This document shows positions 8,287 to 18,296 of a DNA stretch of 47,541 bases, piece by piece. A program made the translations under genes and the position numbers. The notes under the pieces were generated by a model that was given only the letters and a program-made list of their open reading frames with translations, was not told where the DNA came from and made no database searches. This DNA comes from Thiotrichales bacterium (lineage in GTDB: Bacteria; Pseudomonadota; Gammaproteobacteria; SZUA-229). The stretch is from NCBI GenBank assembly GCA_020341835.1, contig CP070838.1, forward strand, positions 1,675,384 to 1,722,924, written 5' to 3'. Numbering within the stretch: the stretch's first letter is position 1; every line of letters begins with the position of its first letter.

Positions 8287-8754
8287 CTAGAGATCCGCCT
8301 GTTTCAACATGCCCTCTATAGCATCAATATCAAGAATACCTGCAGCGGCGCCGTTGATTCTGACTTTCTGGGCAACCATTGGATGTGTTGTGTTTGCCTG
8401 CTCATCGTTCTTGATCTGTTCTCTTGAAAAAGTACTGACGTGAGGTACACCGTGCATCGCGAGCCCTATATAGGGATACTTCTTGTCTTCACTCTCATCC
8501 GCAGAATACATCACCGCAACCTGGGTATTGATATTAACCGCCTGTGCATCATCACCACCTGCGGCCTCATAGGAAACCACCGGCAATTCAACACCCCGCC
8601 ATCTGGCTTTACCCAGCATCCACTGCGGTGAGTTGTCGATTTCCCGCACATCCTGAACAGATATGATCTCCGCAACCGATGCGTTCGGTACAACGACCAG
8701 TTCATTTTTCAATGTCAGGATAATACTTTTTATTAGCGGGTTGCTCGGTGACAT
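8287..8754 (-). CDS. chpC: CheW-like protein of the pilus Chp system (ChpC)
   Basis: This 155-residue protein resembles a single CheW domain (VVVPNASVAEIISV ... GKARWRGVELPVVSYE ... GILDIDAIEGML). CheW-type proteins couple receptors to the CheA-type kinase. In P. aeruginosa ChpC is an extra CheW homologue encoded just after ChpA. Here it starts 5 bases after the chpA stop and is the last gene of the minus-strand chemosensory operon, which supports the name. Sequence divergence from PilI suggests it may serve a different receptor; that is inference. Confidence 0.85.
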   Translation of the reverse strand: MSPSNPLIKSIILTLKNELVVVPNASVAEIISVQDVREIDNSPQWMLGKARWRGVELPVVSYEAAGGDDAQAVNINTQVAVMYSADESEDKKYPYIGLAMHGVPHVSTFSREQIKNDEQANTTHPMVAQKVRINGAAAGILDIDAIEGMLKQADL

Positions 8755-8759
8755 AATTC

Positions 8760-11700
8760 TCAGGCTTCAAGGATTTCATTAATATTCTTCATCAACTCGT
8801 CTTCCTGGTATGGCTTGCCAAGATACTGGTTAACACCGATTTCCATCGCTTTCTCCTTGTGCTTCTCACCGGTACGCGACGTAATCATGATAATCGGAAG
8901 ATCCTTGAGACGCTCATCATTTCTGATGTAGGTGGCCAGCTCAAAACCATCCATCCTCGGCATCTCGATATCGAGCAGCATCAGGTCCGGCTTGATGTCG
9001 ATCAACTGATTGGTTGCATCGATGCCATCTTTTGCGAGTACCACCTGTATGCCGTTACGCTCGAGCATGCGCGCGGTGACCTTGCGAATGGTAATCGAAT
9101 CGTCAACCACCATAATGGTTTTCTCTTCGATCTTCTCTGGCAGTGTTTCCTCTGCAGCCGTCTCGCTGGGTTTCGCTTCCCTGAACATACCTTCACCAAC
9201 AACCAGTGCCGACATTTCCAGAATCAGCACAACACGGCCATCGGCCAGAATCGTTGCGCCGGCAATGCCTCGAACCATACTGATCTGATGGCCAACAGGT
9301 TTGACAACGATCTCACGACGACCGACCAGCTCGTCCACATGAAGTGCAAAATGGCTGTTACCGACCTGTGCCAGCAGCACGGGATAGAGGCCATACTGGT
9401 CGCTGTAGTCAGGCTTGCTGCCGGTTAGTAACTGGCCAAGGTGCTTCAGCTCGTAATTGACATTATTGAACTCATAGAGCTGCTGCTCACTGTTATAAAA
9501 CCGTTGCAGTTCGGCACCTGTGACACGCACGACACCTTCGATGCTCGCCAACGGGATTGCGTAAACGTCTTCACCGGCACCCACCAGCAAGGCCTGGTTG
9601 ATTGCCAGCGTCAGCGGCAGGCGGATTGTAAATTCTGTTCCCCTACCTGGCGTTGTGTCGATTTCGAGGACGCCACCGAGCTGCTTGAGTTCCGCATCAA
9701 CCACGTCCATACCCACACCGCGGCCTGAAACCTGTGATACCGTTTCTGCCGTGCTGAAACCGGACTTGAGGATGAACTGCAGAACCTCGTGATCGCTAAT
9801 CTTGCTGTCAGCTTCCAGCAGGCCTTGCTTGATGGCTTTTGCCCGAATCGTGCTGGCATTGATACCGGCACCGTCATCGCTGATCTTCAGAATGATGTCC
9901 GCACCCTGACGATCAACCATGATATTGATACGCCCGGTCTCCGGCTTGCCCACTGCAAGACGCTTGTCCGGTGCCTCAATACCGTGCGCAACCGCATTAC
10001 GCAACATATGTTCGAGTGGCGCGATAATGCGGTCAAGAATGGTACGATCGAGTTCGCTGGAATCACCGAATATCGAAAGTTCGACTTCCTTGCCAAGCTC
10101 CCTGGACGTCTGCCTTACAATTCTGCGCAGACGCGTTGACAGGCCGCCAAAACGAACCATTCGCGTGCGCATCAAGCCTTCCTGCAATTCGGTGCTGACT
10201 CTCGATTCCTGCAAAAGCAGTTTTTCGGAATCGCGTACGATCTCGCTGAGAATCTCCCTGATACTTTCAACGTCACTGGCCGTTTCCGTCAGACTTCGAG
10301 ACAGCTGCTGTATGGTTGAATATTTATCCATTTCCAGTGGATCGAAATCATCGTCGTACTGTTCGGATTCTTTTTCAAACGATGAGCGAATCTGGATTTC
10401 GGTCTCGATTTCCAGATTTCGCAGCTGCTGCTTCAAACGCACAACGGTCGATTCAAGCTCGTTCAGGTTAAAGCCGATATCACTCATCTGCTTGCCCATA
10501 CGAGCATGGTGGATACTGACCTCACCGGCGGAGTTAACCAGCTCGTTCAGCAAATCGGCTCGCACGCGAATCTGCTCCTGCGACTCGCGAAAGTTCACGT
10601 CAGTCGCACGTTCACCCCATTGCGGCCTGTCTATCTGGTCGGTCGCACGACGTCCAGGATTCACCTCTTCCTGACGCTGGTCCTGCATAGTATCGGCTGC
10701 GGGCTCAGCGACCTGCTGCACCCGGGCGTCCGCCTTGTCAGGACTCAGATCACCGAGATCAAGGTCGTACCTTTCTACCGCGCGTTTTTCCGGGACTTCT
10801 CCCTTCATCAACGCTTCGAGCTGGGCCACCAGGTCACTGGCCGTATCGATAGGTGCACGGTCCTTGACATTTTTCAGCATAACCGCAAGACGGTCGACGG
10901 CATCGTTCAGTGTGTCAAACAGCAGCTTGTCGGTATTAACCTGTTTTTCCGACACCTTGATCACCAGCGACTCCAGCAGGTGGGTAAGATCTCCAACCGG
11001 GGTCAGCTCTGCCATACGTGCACCACCTTTCAGGGTATGCATGTAGCGCTGCAACTGATGGACACTTTCACCGTCATTCGGGTTATTGATGATTTTCTGC
11101 AATATTTCTTCGCAGCTTTCGATCAGCTCATCAGCTTCTTCAATGAAGATATCGATCAGGTCGCCATCGATCTCACCATAGGGTATAGCGGCTGTCTCCG
11201 CTACAGCCTCTCTGGCTTGCGGTTCCTCGGTGGCAATCTCGAATGCCTGTTCCGATTCAAGATCGACCTCTTCCTCAACGGCTGCGTCCAGCACGACTTC
11301 GAATTCGTCAGTTTCTGCATCGGCTTGTGTGAGGGCCTCTGATTCATACGGCGATTCGTCTGCAATTTCACTGTCACCGGACGAGACCTGAAGCTGTTGC
11401 TGCAACTCAGTCTGAATCGACTTGTTGAGTTTCTCCGCTAAATCCTTGTTGTAATCGGGTATCGCGCCAGACCTGATATTGTCCAGCATTGTATATACAT
11501 TATGAGCAACATCGGAGATCAGGGATACGATCTCTTCACTGATCGTATGATTCTCGCCCTCTTGCCTGGCCTTGACGTATTTCTCTGCCAATCCGCAGAG
11601 CTCGGCTATTTGATCAATTTCTGCGGTGCGTGCGCTGCCATACAGGGTATGGAACGCTCGAACCAGATCCTTGCTGGCGGTCAACGGCTCGCTTTGATCA

Positions 11701-14582
11701 TAATGCGCGTTGAGCAGTTGCTGTACAAGATTGAGGTGGCCGATACTCTCATCATAATAGATCTGAAACAGGACCGGATCCATACCAGCCGGCAGCACAC
11801 CGGCCTGACCCACGGACTCCCCAGATTCATCGATCTCAATGGTAAATTCGTCATGCGCAGACGCCTCATCTGTCTGCGTCAGGTCATCCAGAATGACTTC
11901 CTGTATTTCGGCAGCCTCAGCTTGATCGTCCTCGACTGTCAGTGAAATTTCATCTTCAGCTGCACTGGCAGTTACCTCGTCTATACCCGGGGTTACGTCC
12001 AGGTCCAGCCCGTCGAAATTATCATCCTCCAGGGGCAGCTCGGATACATCCAGGCTGATCTCGTCTTCATCAGCCGCATCGCTGAGATCCAGCTCCGTAT
12101 AATCAACAACGTCCACGTTAGCGGCAGACTCGACGCCTGCAATATCTTCTTCCGGAGCTGGTTCGCTGATGTCTTCTTCCGGACTTAATTCGCTGATGTC
12201 CAGCTCAACCGAAAAATGGTCCTCATCAGGTGCCTGCTGTTTCACCTCGTCGATATCTGTAACGGCTGCCATCTCCGGTTCAGCCGAGGGCTTCCGGCCT
12301 TCAGCAAGCACATCCGCCGTTGCCATCAGCTGGTAAACATTGGGTACCGGTTCCCTGTTGCCCTGTAACTGCTCGATCAACTGCGGCAAGACGGCAACTG
12401 CTTCATCAAGTGCATGCAGGACTTCATTGTCGGGTTCGATCTTATTGTCAATGACACGATTGAGCATGTTTTCAAATTTCCATGAAAACTCGCCAATCAA
12501 CTGCGCACCAATCAATCGGCCGCTGCCTTTGAGTGTATGAAAACACCGGCGGACGACGGTCAGGGCATCCTCATCGTCGAGACTTGATTTCCATTGCGGG
12601 AGATTGGTGTGAAGTTCTTCCAGCACTTCCAGTGCTTCTTCAATAAATATCTGGAGAATTTCTTCATCCGCATCATCGCCGAGTATTTCGAACTCGCCAT
12701 ACTCTTCAGCCGGCGTCAGTGCGGCTCGGGAACCAGCCGAGGGTGCAGGCTGATGTGCGGTTCCAGCATGTACCAGTTCAACAACATCTGCTTTTTCAGC
12801 AGATGAATCATCCTCAGTCGGGATCTGCTTTTTTTCAACACCCTCGTCAGACACCTGGCCTGAGCGTGGTGGCGGGGCTTCTGACTTGCAACGCTCAAAA
12901 ACCTCGTCCAGAGTTTTTAATGCCTCCTCACCAGTACGCAAACCTGCTTCCACGCCCGGCCTGCCCTCCGACATCGCTTCGAAGAAATATTCGATAGCAG
13001 TAACAACATCAGCAACCTTGTCCTGTTCTGCTTCATCAGGCTGATGACCATACTCGAGCAACGCAACCTCGACATAATCCCTGAGCCTGACAAGCATTGA
13101 CTCGACCTGCGCCATAGGCAACATCATTGATACGCCCCTGACCTCTTCCAGCATGTTCAGTACCGAACGGAGCTGGTCGGCACTGCCAATGCCGCTGGTG
13201 AAGGACAGAATGGCTTCTTTTGCGTCGGTAAAGTTCTGCAGACCCTGGGCTATGACTGTTGAAAGCACCTCACGGTATTCCGCAGCAGGAACAACACGAT
13301 CCTCATCATCGACGTAATCTGTGACGCCCGTCCGTTGTGCGACATAATTGTCCAGGTCTACCTCAGCACTCAACAGCTCTTCAGCGACGGCAAAAACAGA
13401 ATCTTCGCTGATTTCTGCCCTGCCTTCGGTGAATGCCTGTACTTTGTCCTTCTGCTCAATCACCTTCGCCCTGGCATCACCCAGGCCAAGCATACCGTAG
13501 GTATCTCCGATCCTGGTCATCAGCTCGAGAAGCGGCTGCAGACTGGCAACATTCCTGTCGCTACTATGAACAAATATTTCAAGCGCGTCTTTAACCTGTA
13601 CCAGATCTTCCTTGATACCCTGAGAAACGGTCGCAAACAGCTCAGCATTCAATCCGCCAATCGATGCACCATCGTCTTCAGCAGCTGATGCCAGCAGTTC
13701 CTCAAGGTTATAGATTTCCTTGATCCGTGTTATACGCCCGCCTTCGGACTTGCTATTACCGATGTAGTAAAGAACATTCTTCAACAGGTCCTGTGAATAT
13801 TGTGCAGCAAACTCTTCTTCGCCGACATCGACAAGAAGCTTGATCTGACGATCGACGCCACCCAGCAGCATCTTGACACTGACATTGGAATCTATGCCTT
13901 CCTCGAGCAGGCCTTCGAGCAGCGCAGCGATGACCGACCAGAACCGCCTGACGGACTGCTCTGCTGAAACCTTTTCCAGAGACGCAATAACCGCAAGCAT
14001 GCGTTGACAGCCGGCATGCGCCTTGTTGTTTTTGATTAAATCGAGAAGCCCCAGCTGATAATGCGTTCTCAGGCGCTTTGCTTCTGCATACAACTTGCCG
14101 GATTCAGTGGCTGGAGCCACGATCTCCTTTTCCTCTACATCCACTGCGTCAATATCAGGGAAGAAAAGAACATTTTCCGAAAGCAGGCTTTCCTTGCGAA
14201 TCGCGCGCATATCGTTCATCAATGGCAACAGGACCATTGGCGTATCTTTGTTGCCTGACTGCAATCCCTCGAGATAATCAGGCAACTGAAGCATTGCACG
14301 CATCAGCACGTCATAGGCATCTTCTCTTTGATCAACGGTATTTTCCTGAATTGCCCTGGCCGTGAGCTCCATCTCCTCTGCGAGCATGGCCGCACCGAAA
14401 ATTTCAACCATTTGCAGAGTGCCATGTACGAGGCGCAGGCCTTCAATACAGTCCTCTATAAACGAGTCTTCATTGTTTTCGATATATTCAGACAATGCCG
14501 CCTGGGCATCATTTATCACTGCATCAAGCTGCTGCTTGACCCAGCTGAGAGAATTGTATTCAACTGTTCCATTTGGCTTCAT
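8760..14582 (-). CDS. chpA: Hybrid CheA-type histidine kinase of type IV pili (ChpA)
   Basis: ChpA is the central kinase of the pilus chemosensory system that controls twitching motility and, in Pseudomonas, cAMP. The protein has 1940 residues. It opens with a divergent Hpt-like segment (RLVHGTLQMVEIFGAA, about H53). Three canonical Hpt motifs follow: HTLKGSGR (about H682), HTLYGSAR (about H978) and HTLKGGAR (about H1182). A very acidic linker lies at about 770-930. The kinase part has the N-box LEHMLRNAVAHGIE (about 1520-1535) and DDGAGIN, then a CheW-like region. A C-terminal receiver (about 1820-1940) has VVDDS and phospho-acceptor Asp about 1871 in LLDIEMPRMDG. It is shorter than P. aeruginosa ChpA (about 2470), with fewer recognisable phosphotransfer domains. 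Confidence 0.95.
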   Translation of the reverse strand: MKPNGTVEYNSLSWVKQQLDAVINDAQAALSEYIENNEDSFIEDCIEGLRLVHGTLQMVEIFGAAMLAEEMELTARAIQENTVDQREDAYDVLMRAMLQLPDYLEGLQSGNKDTPMVLLPLMNDMRAIRKESLLSENVLFFPDIDAVDVEEKEIVAPATESGKLYAEAKRLRTHYQLGLLDLIKNNKAHAGCQRMLAVIASLEKVSAEQSVRRFWSVIAALLEGLLEEGIDSNVSVKMLLGGVDRQIKLLVDVGEEEFAAQYSQDLLKNVLYYIGNSKSEGGRITRIKEIYNLEELLASAAEDDGASIGGLNAELFATVSQGIKEDLVQVKDALEIFVHSSDRNVASLQPLLELMTRIGDTYGMLGLGDARAKVIEQKDKVQAFTEGRAEISEDSVFAVAEELLSAEVDLDNYVAQRTGVTDYVDDEDRVVPAAEYREVLSTVIAQGLQNFTDAKEAILSFTSGIGSADQLRSVLNMLEEVRGVSMMLPMAQVESMLVRLRDYVEVALLEYGHQPDEAEQDKVADVVTAIEYFFEAMSEGRPGVEAGLRTGEEALKTLDEVFERCKSEAPPPRSGQVSDEGVEKKQIPTEDDSSAEKADVVELVHAGTAHQPAPSAGSRAALTPAEEYGEFEILGDDADEEILQIFIEEALEVLEELHTNLPQWKSSLDDEDALTVVRRCFHTLKGSGRLIGAQLIGEFSWKFENMLNRVIDNKIEPDNEVLHALDEAVAVLPQLIEQLQGNREPVPNVYQLMATADVLAEGRKPSAEPEMAAVTDIDEVKQQAPDEDHFSVELDISELSPEEDISEPAPEEDIAGVESAANVDVVDYTELDLSDAADEDEISLDVSELPLEDDNFDGLDLDVTPGIDEVTASAAEDEISLTVEDDQAEAAEIQEVILDDLTQTDEASAHDEFTIEIDESGESVGQAGVLPAGMDPVLFQIYYDESIGHLNLVQQLLNAHYDQSEPLTASKDLVRAFHTLYGSARTAEIDQIAELCGLAEKYVKARQEGENHTISEEIVSLISDVAHNVYTMLDNIRSGAIPDYNKDLAEKLNKSIQTELQQQLQVSSGDSEIADESPYESEALTQADAETDEFEVVLDAAVEEEVDLESEQAFEIATEEPQAREAVAETAAIPYGEIDGDLIDIFIEEADELIESCEEILQKIINNPNDGESVHQLQRYMHTLKGGARMAELTPVGDLTHLLESLVIKVSEKQVNTDKLLFDTLNDAVDRLAVMLKNVKDRAPIDTASDLVAQLEALMKGEVPEKRAVERYDLDLGDLSPDKADARVQQVAEPAADTMQDQRQEEVNPGRRATDQIDRPQWGERATDVNFRESQEQIRVRADLLNELVNSAGEVSIHHARMGKQMSDIGFNLNELESTVVRLKQQLRNLEIETEIQIRSSFEKESEQYDDDFDPLEMDKYSTIQQLSRSLTETASDVESIREILSEIVRDSEKLLLQESRVSTELQEGLMRTRMVRFGGLSTRLRRIVRQTSRELGKEVELSIFGDSSELDRTILDRIIAPLEHMLRNAVAHGIEAPDKRLAVGKPETGRINIMVDRQGADIILKISDDGAGINASTIRAKAIKQGLLEADSKISDHEVLQFILKSGFSTAETVSQVSGRGVGMDVVDAELKQLGGVLEIDTTPGRGTEFTIRLPLTLAINQALLVGAGEDVYAIPLASIEGVVRVTGAELQRFYNSEQQLYEFNNVNYELKHLGQLLTGSKPDYSDQYGLYPVLLAQVGNSHFALHVDELVGRREIVVKPVGHQISMVRGIAGATILADGRVVLILEMSALVVGEGMFREAKPSETAAEETLPEKIEEKTIMVVDDSITIRKVTARMLERNGIQVVLAKDGIDATNQLIDIKPDLMLLDIEMPRMDGFELATYIRNDERLKDLPIIMITSRTGEKHKEKAMEIGVNQYLGKPYQEDELMKNINEILEA

Positions 14583-14632
14583 TTACAGGCTACCCGTGCT
14601 CAATACACCTGATGTTTGCAATCTGATATGCA

Positions 14633-16705
14633 CTAGCTGTCCAGCACTACGGTTTCGACTTTCCCGGCATCCTGCGTGGGAAGTTTGAAGCCGGATACCG
14701 AACGCTGCAGTTCATTAGCAAGCTGATTCAACGAGTTCAGTGATGATGACGTTTCCTCTGTACCCTCCGATGTCTTCAGGGTGATCTGCTGAATTACATT
14801 CATGGTTTTTGACACATCATTAGCAATTGCCGACTGTTTCTTCGCGGATTTCGAAATGCCTTCAATCAGGTTGGCGAGGTTGGTAGATACGGTTTCAATT
14901 TCCCTCAGAGCCTCACCTGCATCCTCCGCGCGCTTGGCACCGCTGACCACCCCGGCAGTACTCACTTCCATCGAGGTTATCGCCTCGTTGGTGTCTGCCT
15001 GAATGGTATTAACGAGTGTTTCAATCTGTTTGGTTGCATTACCTGCACGTTCAGCGAGTCGCTGTACTTCGTCTGCCACCACCGCAAATCCGCGCCCCGC
15101 ATCGCCCGCGGTTGACGCCTGAATAGCCGCGTTCAAAGCAAGTATGTTGGTCTGGTCGGCAATTTCCGTAATCAGACCCACGATGTCACCAATCTCCTGC
15201 GAAGATTCGCCCAGTCGCTTGATTCGCTTGGAGGTTTCCTGGATGGTCTCGCGAATATCTTCCATACTGCCGATAGTTTCACGCACCACGCCGGCACCTT
15301 TCTGCGCGATTTCCATCGACTGGCGCGCCACTTCGGCTGATTCGGCCGCTTCTTTGGTCACGTTTTCCATCGACTCGGCCATATCGGTAATCGCTGCGCT
15401 TGCCGAGGCGATTTCGCGCGCCTGGTGGTTACTGGCTTCCGCCAGCGACATCGCTGTGCCCTGCGCATTTGATGTCGATGTCGTAACTTCAGTCGAGGTA
15501 TTGTTAATCGTGGTTACCAGCGTACGCAACGCGTCAATCGCAAAATTCACCGAGTCCGCGATCGCACCGGTGATTTCTTCGGTTACCGTAGTGTGTACCG
15601 TCAGGTCACCATCAGCAAGGTTCGCCATTTCGTCCAGCAGTCGCAGAATCGCCCGCTGGTTTCTGCGGTTGTTCTCCAGTGCTTCCTCTTCGCGTCGTTT
15701 TGCATCACGCAACATCAGGATACCGCCGAGAATAATCAGCATCACGGCGAAACCGCCGAAACCCACACCAACCAGCTGTATCAGGTCCAGTGTGACCGCC
15801 TGGCTGGTGATCGCATCCTGCAACATCTCGAGCTCTGCAAGCAGGTTGTTACTTTCGGTGGTCACCTGGTTGGCGGCATCCTTGACTTCAAACAGCTCGG
15901 GTGACAGCTCGAGAATGCCGGCGATATTGTCACTCACGGCACTGATAAGCATGGCAACTTCACGCAGCTTGGCGACTGCTTCCTTGTCGGTTACTTTTTC
16001 GATACGCAGTGAATCGGAGCCCTTCAGCAGACCTTCGAGCACCCTGCCAAACAATGCAGCGTCGCGACCGAACCGGTCGGCTGCTGCAGCCGCCTGCTCA
16101 CCACCCGCGAGCACCTGGTTGAGGTTGTTTTTGATGCGTTGCGACAACATCATCTGCCGACTGGCGAGATAAATCTGTCTTGATGACGCATTCTTTTTCA
16201 TCAGTACGCCAACCACTTCATCAGAGAACGTCAGCAACTGCGGGATGAAACTGTCGATTACCGAATACAGTTCTCTGACTTCCTGAATAGGCTTCTTACC
16301 GTTGAGAATGATCGAAACATCTTTACTGAAATTACGCCAGCTGTCTTCAACAGTCTCCAGAGGCATCGCCAGGTTTTTTCCAAGCGGGGGAACCCCGGCT
16401 ATCGTGTCTCCGTCGCGATAGAAATTGAGTATGTCCTCGAAGCGATAACGATATTCCAGCAACTGCTCAAAATCCGACTCCTTACCAGTCGATGCACCGA
16501 TCGCGAGAGTTGTCATACGTTGTGACAACAGTAATTGCTCGGCCGCCAGCGCCACATGCTGTTGCAGGTCTGCACGTTTATTACCTACATACAACAAGCT
16601 TCCCAGCATCACAAAGATAGATATGAAAAGCAAAACGCCCAGTAAGGCAAACGGTCGACTGACCGCACGCACCCCAGACGTTGATTTTTTCTTTTCAGCG
16701 CTCAT
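14633..16705 (-). CDS. pilJ: Pilus methyl-accepting chemotaxis receptor (PilJ)
   Basis: PilJ is the inner-membrane receptor that feeds the ChpA kinase. The 690-residue protein has TM1 at about 19-41, a periplasmic part with two PilJ-type repeats ([10 protein letters not shown] and [12 protein letters not shown]), TM2 at about 307-331, a HAMP-like region, and a C-terminal signalling hairpin whose tip reads [18 protein letters not shown] (about 515-535). It lies 53 bases after pilI and 50 bases before chpA. No pilK methyltransferase gene sits between pilJ and chpA, unlike in P. aeruginosa. Ligand (pilin or surface signal) is known only from the family. Confidence 0.95.
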   Translation of the reverse strand: MSAEKKKSTSGVRAVSRPFALLGVLLFISIFVMLGSLLYVGNKRADLQQHVALAAEQLLLSQRMTTLAIGASTGKESDFEQLLEYRYRFEDILNFYRDGDTIAGVPPLGKNLAMPLETVEDSWRNFSKDVSIILNGKKPIQEVRELYSVIDSFIPQLLTFSDEVVGVLMKKNASSRQIYLASRQMMLSQRIKNNLNQVLAGGEQAAAAADRFGRDAALFGRVLEGLLKGSDSLRIEKVTDKEAVAKLREVAMLISAVSDNIAGILELSPELFEVKDAANQVTTESNNLLAELEMLQDAITSQAVTLDLIQLVGVGFGGFAVMLIILGGILMLRDAKRREEEALENNRRNQRAILRLLDEMANLADGDLTVHTTVTEEITGAIADSVNFAIDALRTLVTTINNTSTEVTTSTSNAQGTAMSLAEASNHQAREIASASAAITDMAESMENVTKEAAESAEVARQSMEIAQKGAGVVRETIGSMEDIRETIQETSKRIKRLGESSQEIGDIVGLITEIADQTNILALNAAIQASTAGDAGRGFAVVADEVQRLAERAGNATKQIETLVNTIQADTNEAITSMEVSTAGVVSGAKRAEDAGEALREIETVSTNLANLIEGISKSAKKQSAIANDVSKTMNVIQQITLKTSEGTEETSSSLNSLNQLANELQRSVSGFKLPTQDAGKVETVVLDS

Positions 16706-16758
16706 AAAGTTGTCTCCGAATTACTTCTCAACCGAATCGCCCGGCCTGTTATTATTTT

Positions 16759-17295
16759 TTAAAGTGACGCTTCGGCCAACCGCTCATCTTGCGTCATGTT
16801 CTGAAAACTGAATACTGGCCATGTATCACCTTCCTGGTTGAATGCCATATCGACATATTTCGAAACATTTTCATGCACCTCCGGAATGTCCCCGGACTGA
16901 TCCTTGGTAAGAAAATGCTTCATGCCATAAACTTCTTCAACAATAAGCCCGGTGTTGAATCCCTTGTAGTCGATTACGATAACCCTGCCCTTCTTCCTCT
17001 GTTTCATATCCTCGCCAAGGACAAATCCCCTGAGGTCCATCAACGGGAGCAGGCCGCCTCGAACATTAGCCACTCCCACCATCCAGGATTTCACCCCGGG
17101 GACATAGGTAAATTCCGGCAGATCCAGTATTTCCTCAATTTCATACATTGGCGCGATCAGCCTGTCTTCGCCAATCCTGAAGCCGACACCAACCCATTCT
17201 TCTTCGACCTTGTCCAGTGTTGGCAAGCCGGCGGCGTTCGCCTGACAACGGCGTTCGATATCCAGTAATAAATCAAATGGGTCGCTTGTATCCAC
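16759..17295 (-). CDS. pilI: CheW-like coupling protein PilI
   Basis: PilI links PilJ to ChpA in the pilus chemosensory array. The 178-residue protein has a CheW domain after a short N-terminal helix (PFDLLLDIERRCQANAAGLP, a start shared with Pseudomonas PilI), then VGFRIGEDRLIAPMYEIEEIL, PGVKSWMVGVANVRGGLLPLMDLRGF and GLIVEEVYGMKHF. The start codon is GTG at 17295, chosen because the family N-terminus begins there. It is placed between pilH and pilJ in the operon. Confidence 0.94.
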   Translation of the reverse strand: MDTSDPFDLLLDIERRCQANAAGLPTLDKVEEEWVGVGFRIGEDRLIAPMYEIEEILDLPEFTYVPGVKSWMVGVANVRGGLLPLMDLRGFVLGEDMKQRKKGRVIVIDYKGFNTGLIVEEVYGMKHFLTKDQSGDIPEVHENVSKYVDMAFNQEGDTWPVFSFQNMTQDERLAEASL

Positions 17296-17321
17296 GGCCT
17301 TTATCTATGTTCTATCCTGTA

Positions 17322-17687
17322 TCAGCTTGAAAGCACCATATTGACATGCTCGATCAAGCCTTTTTCCTGCACCGGCTTGACGATATAGTCCTTTGCCCCC
17401 TGCCTCTTGGCCCAGACCTTGTCGGTCTCCTGATCCTTGGTCGTCACAATAATAACAGGGATATTTGCAGTCTCTGACTGTTTGGTTAACTGGCGAGTAG
17501 CCTGAAAGCCGTTCATGCCGGGCATGACCACATCCATCAGCACAAGATCCGGCAAGGCGGCTTTTGCCTTCTCAATACCGGCCTCTCCTGAATCAGCCAC
17601 GATAACCTCATGACCATTCTTCTCAAGAATGGTCTGCAGCACATGTACCTCAGTCGGTGAATCATCAATTACAAGTATCTTCGCCAT
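17322..17687 (-). CDS. pilH: CheY-like response regulator PilH
   Basis: PilH is a stand-alone receiver domain of 121 residues, one of two CheY-like outputs of the Chp system. In Pseudomonas it opposes PilG and is associated with PilT/PilU-dependent retraction. The receiver signatures are complete: ILVIDDSPTE (acidic pocket), the phospho-acceptor Asp in LVLMDVVMPGMNGFQ, the Thr in IIVTTKD and the Lys in YIVKPVQ. It lies between pilG and pilI in the operon. Confidence 0.95.
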   Translation of the reverse strand: MAKILVIDDSPTEVHVLQTILEKNGHEVIVADSGEAGIEKAKAALPDLVLMDVVMPGMNGFQATRQLTKQSETANIPVIIVTTKDQETDKVWAKRQGAKDYIVKPVQEKGLIEHVNMVLSS

Positions 17688-17734
17688 TACCTAGTTTCCA
17701 TTGTTACACGATTCTCACTGATATTATTCACAAT

Positions 17735-18145
17735 TTACTTCGCCGATGCATGTTCCTTGATAGCACCGATAAGGTCTTCCTTGGTAAACGGCTTGGTCAA
17801 ATACTGGGTTGAACCCACTATTCGGCCTCGAGCACGGTCAAAAATACTGTCCTTGCTCGACAGCATGATTACGGGAGTCTCTCTGAAGGCCTTATTGTTT
17901 TTTATCAAAGCACAGGTCTGATAGCCATCAAGACGCGGCATCATGATGTCCACAAAAATGATATTCGGCTTGGTTTCCGCAATTTTTGACAATGCTTCGA
18001 AACCATCTACCGCCGTCACAACCTCACAACCCTCTTTTTTCAGAAGATTCTCGGCGGTCCGACGAATCGTCTTGCTGTCGTCGATGACCATCACCTTGAG
18101 GTCACTCAACTCAGCAACTTGTTCTGCCATTGCTTCACCATTCAT
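17735..18145 (-). CDS. pilG: CheY-like response regulator PilG
   Basis: PilG is the first gene of the chemosensory operon. It encodes a receiver-only regulator that in Pseudomonas promotes pilus extension and activates CyaB through FimV/FimL. The 136-residue sequence is close to Pseudomonas PilG: LKVMVIDDSKTIRRTAE, IIFVDIMMPRLDGYQTCALIKNN (phospho-acceptor Asp), VIMLSSKD and YLTKPFTKED. The first ATG at 18145 is given. The ATG at 18130 (MAEQVAELSDLK) is an equally plausible start, since it has a GGTGA five bases upstream. The operon is divergent from gshB. Confidence 0.95.
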   Translation of the reverse strand: MNGEAMAEQVAELSDLKVMVIDDSKTIRRTAENLLKKEGCEVVTAVDGFEALSKIAETKPNIIFVDIMMPRLDGYQTCALIKNNKAFRETPVIMLSSKDSIFDRARGRIVGSTQYLTKPFTKEDLIGAIKEHASAK

Positions 18146-18232
18146 GCATTATTAGCCCTAGAGAGGTAGATATACTGTGAATGTAGACCATGAAATTTAT
18201 ATTAGCAATTAATCCTTGACTATAAGGTATTG

Positions 18233-18252
18233 AATTGTGTAGGGACACAATT
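18233..18252. promoter_or_regulatory. Palindrome in the pilG/gshB divergent control region
   Basis: AATTGTGT (18233-18240) and ACACAATT (18245-18252) form a perfect 8-base inverted repeat around AGGG. It lies in the 151-base AT-rich region between the divergent pilG operon and gshB. A TTGACT (18216-18221) upstream could be a -35 box for gshB, but no convincing -10 box accompanies it. It could be an operator or an RNA hairpin near the 5' end of one transcript. Function unknown. Confidence 0.4.
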
Positions 18253-18296
18253 TCATTTACATTTAGCCTATTAATTCACTGATTTATGGTACGCAG

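Noticed and set aside
9919..10674. 251-codon Ser-rich open frame on the plus strand inside chpA
   Set aside because: It is a Ser/Arg-rich antisense reading of the ChpA coiled region, with no start signal or domain.
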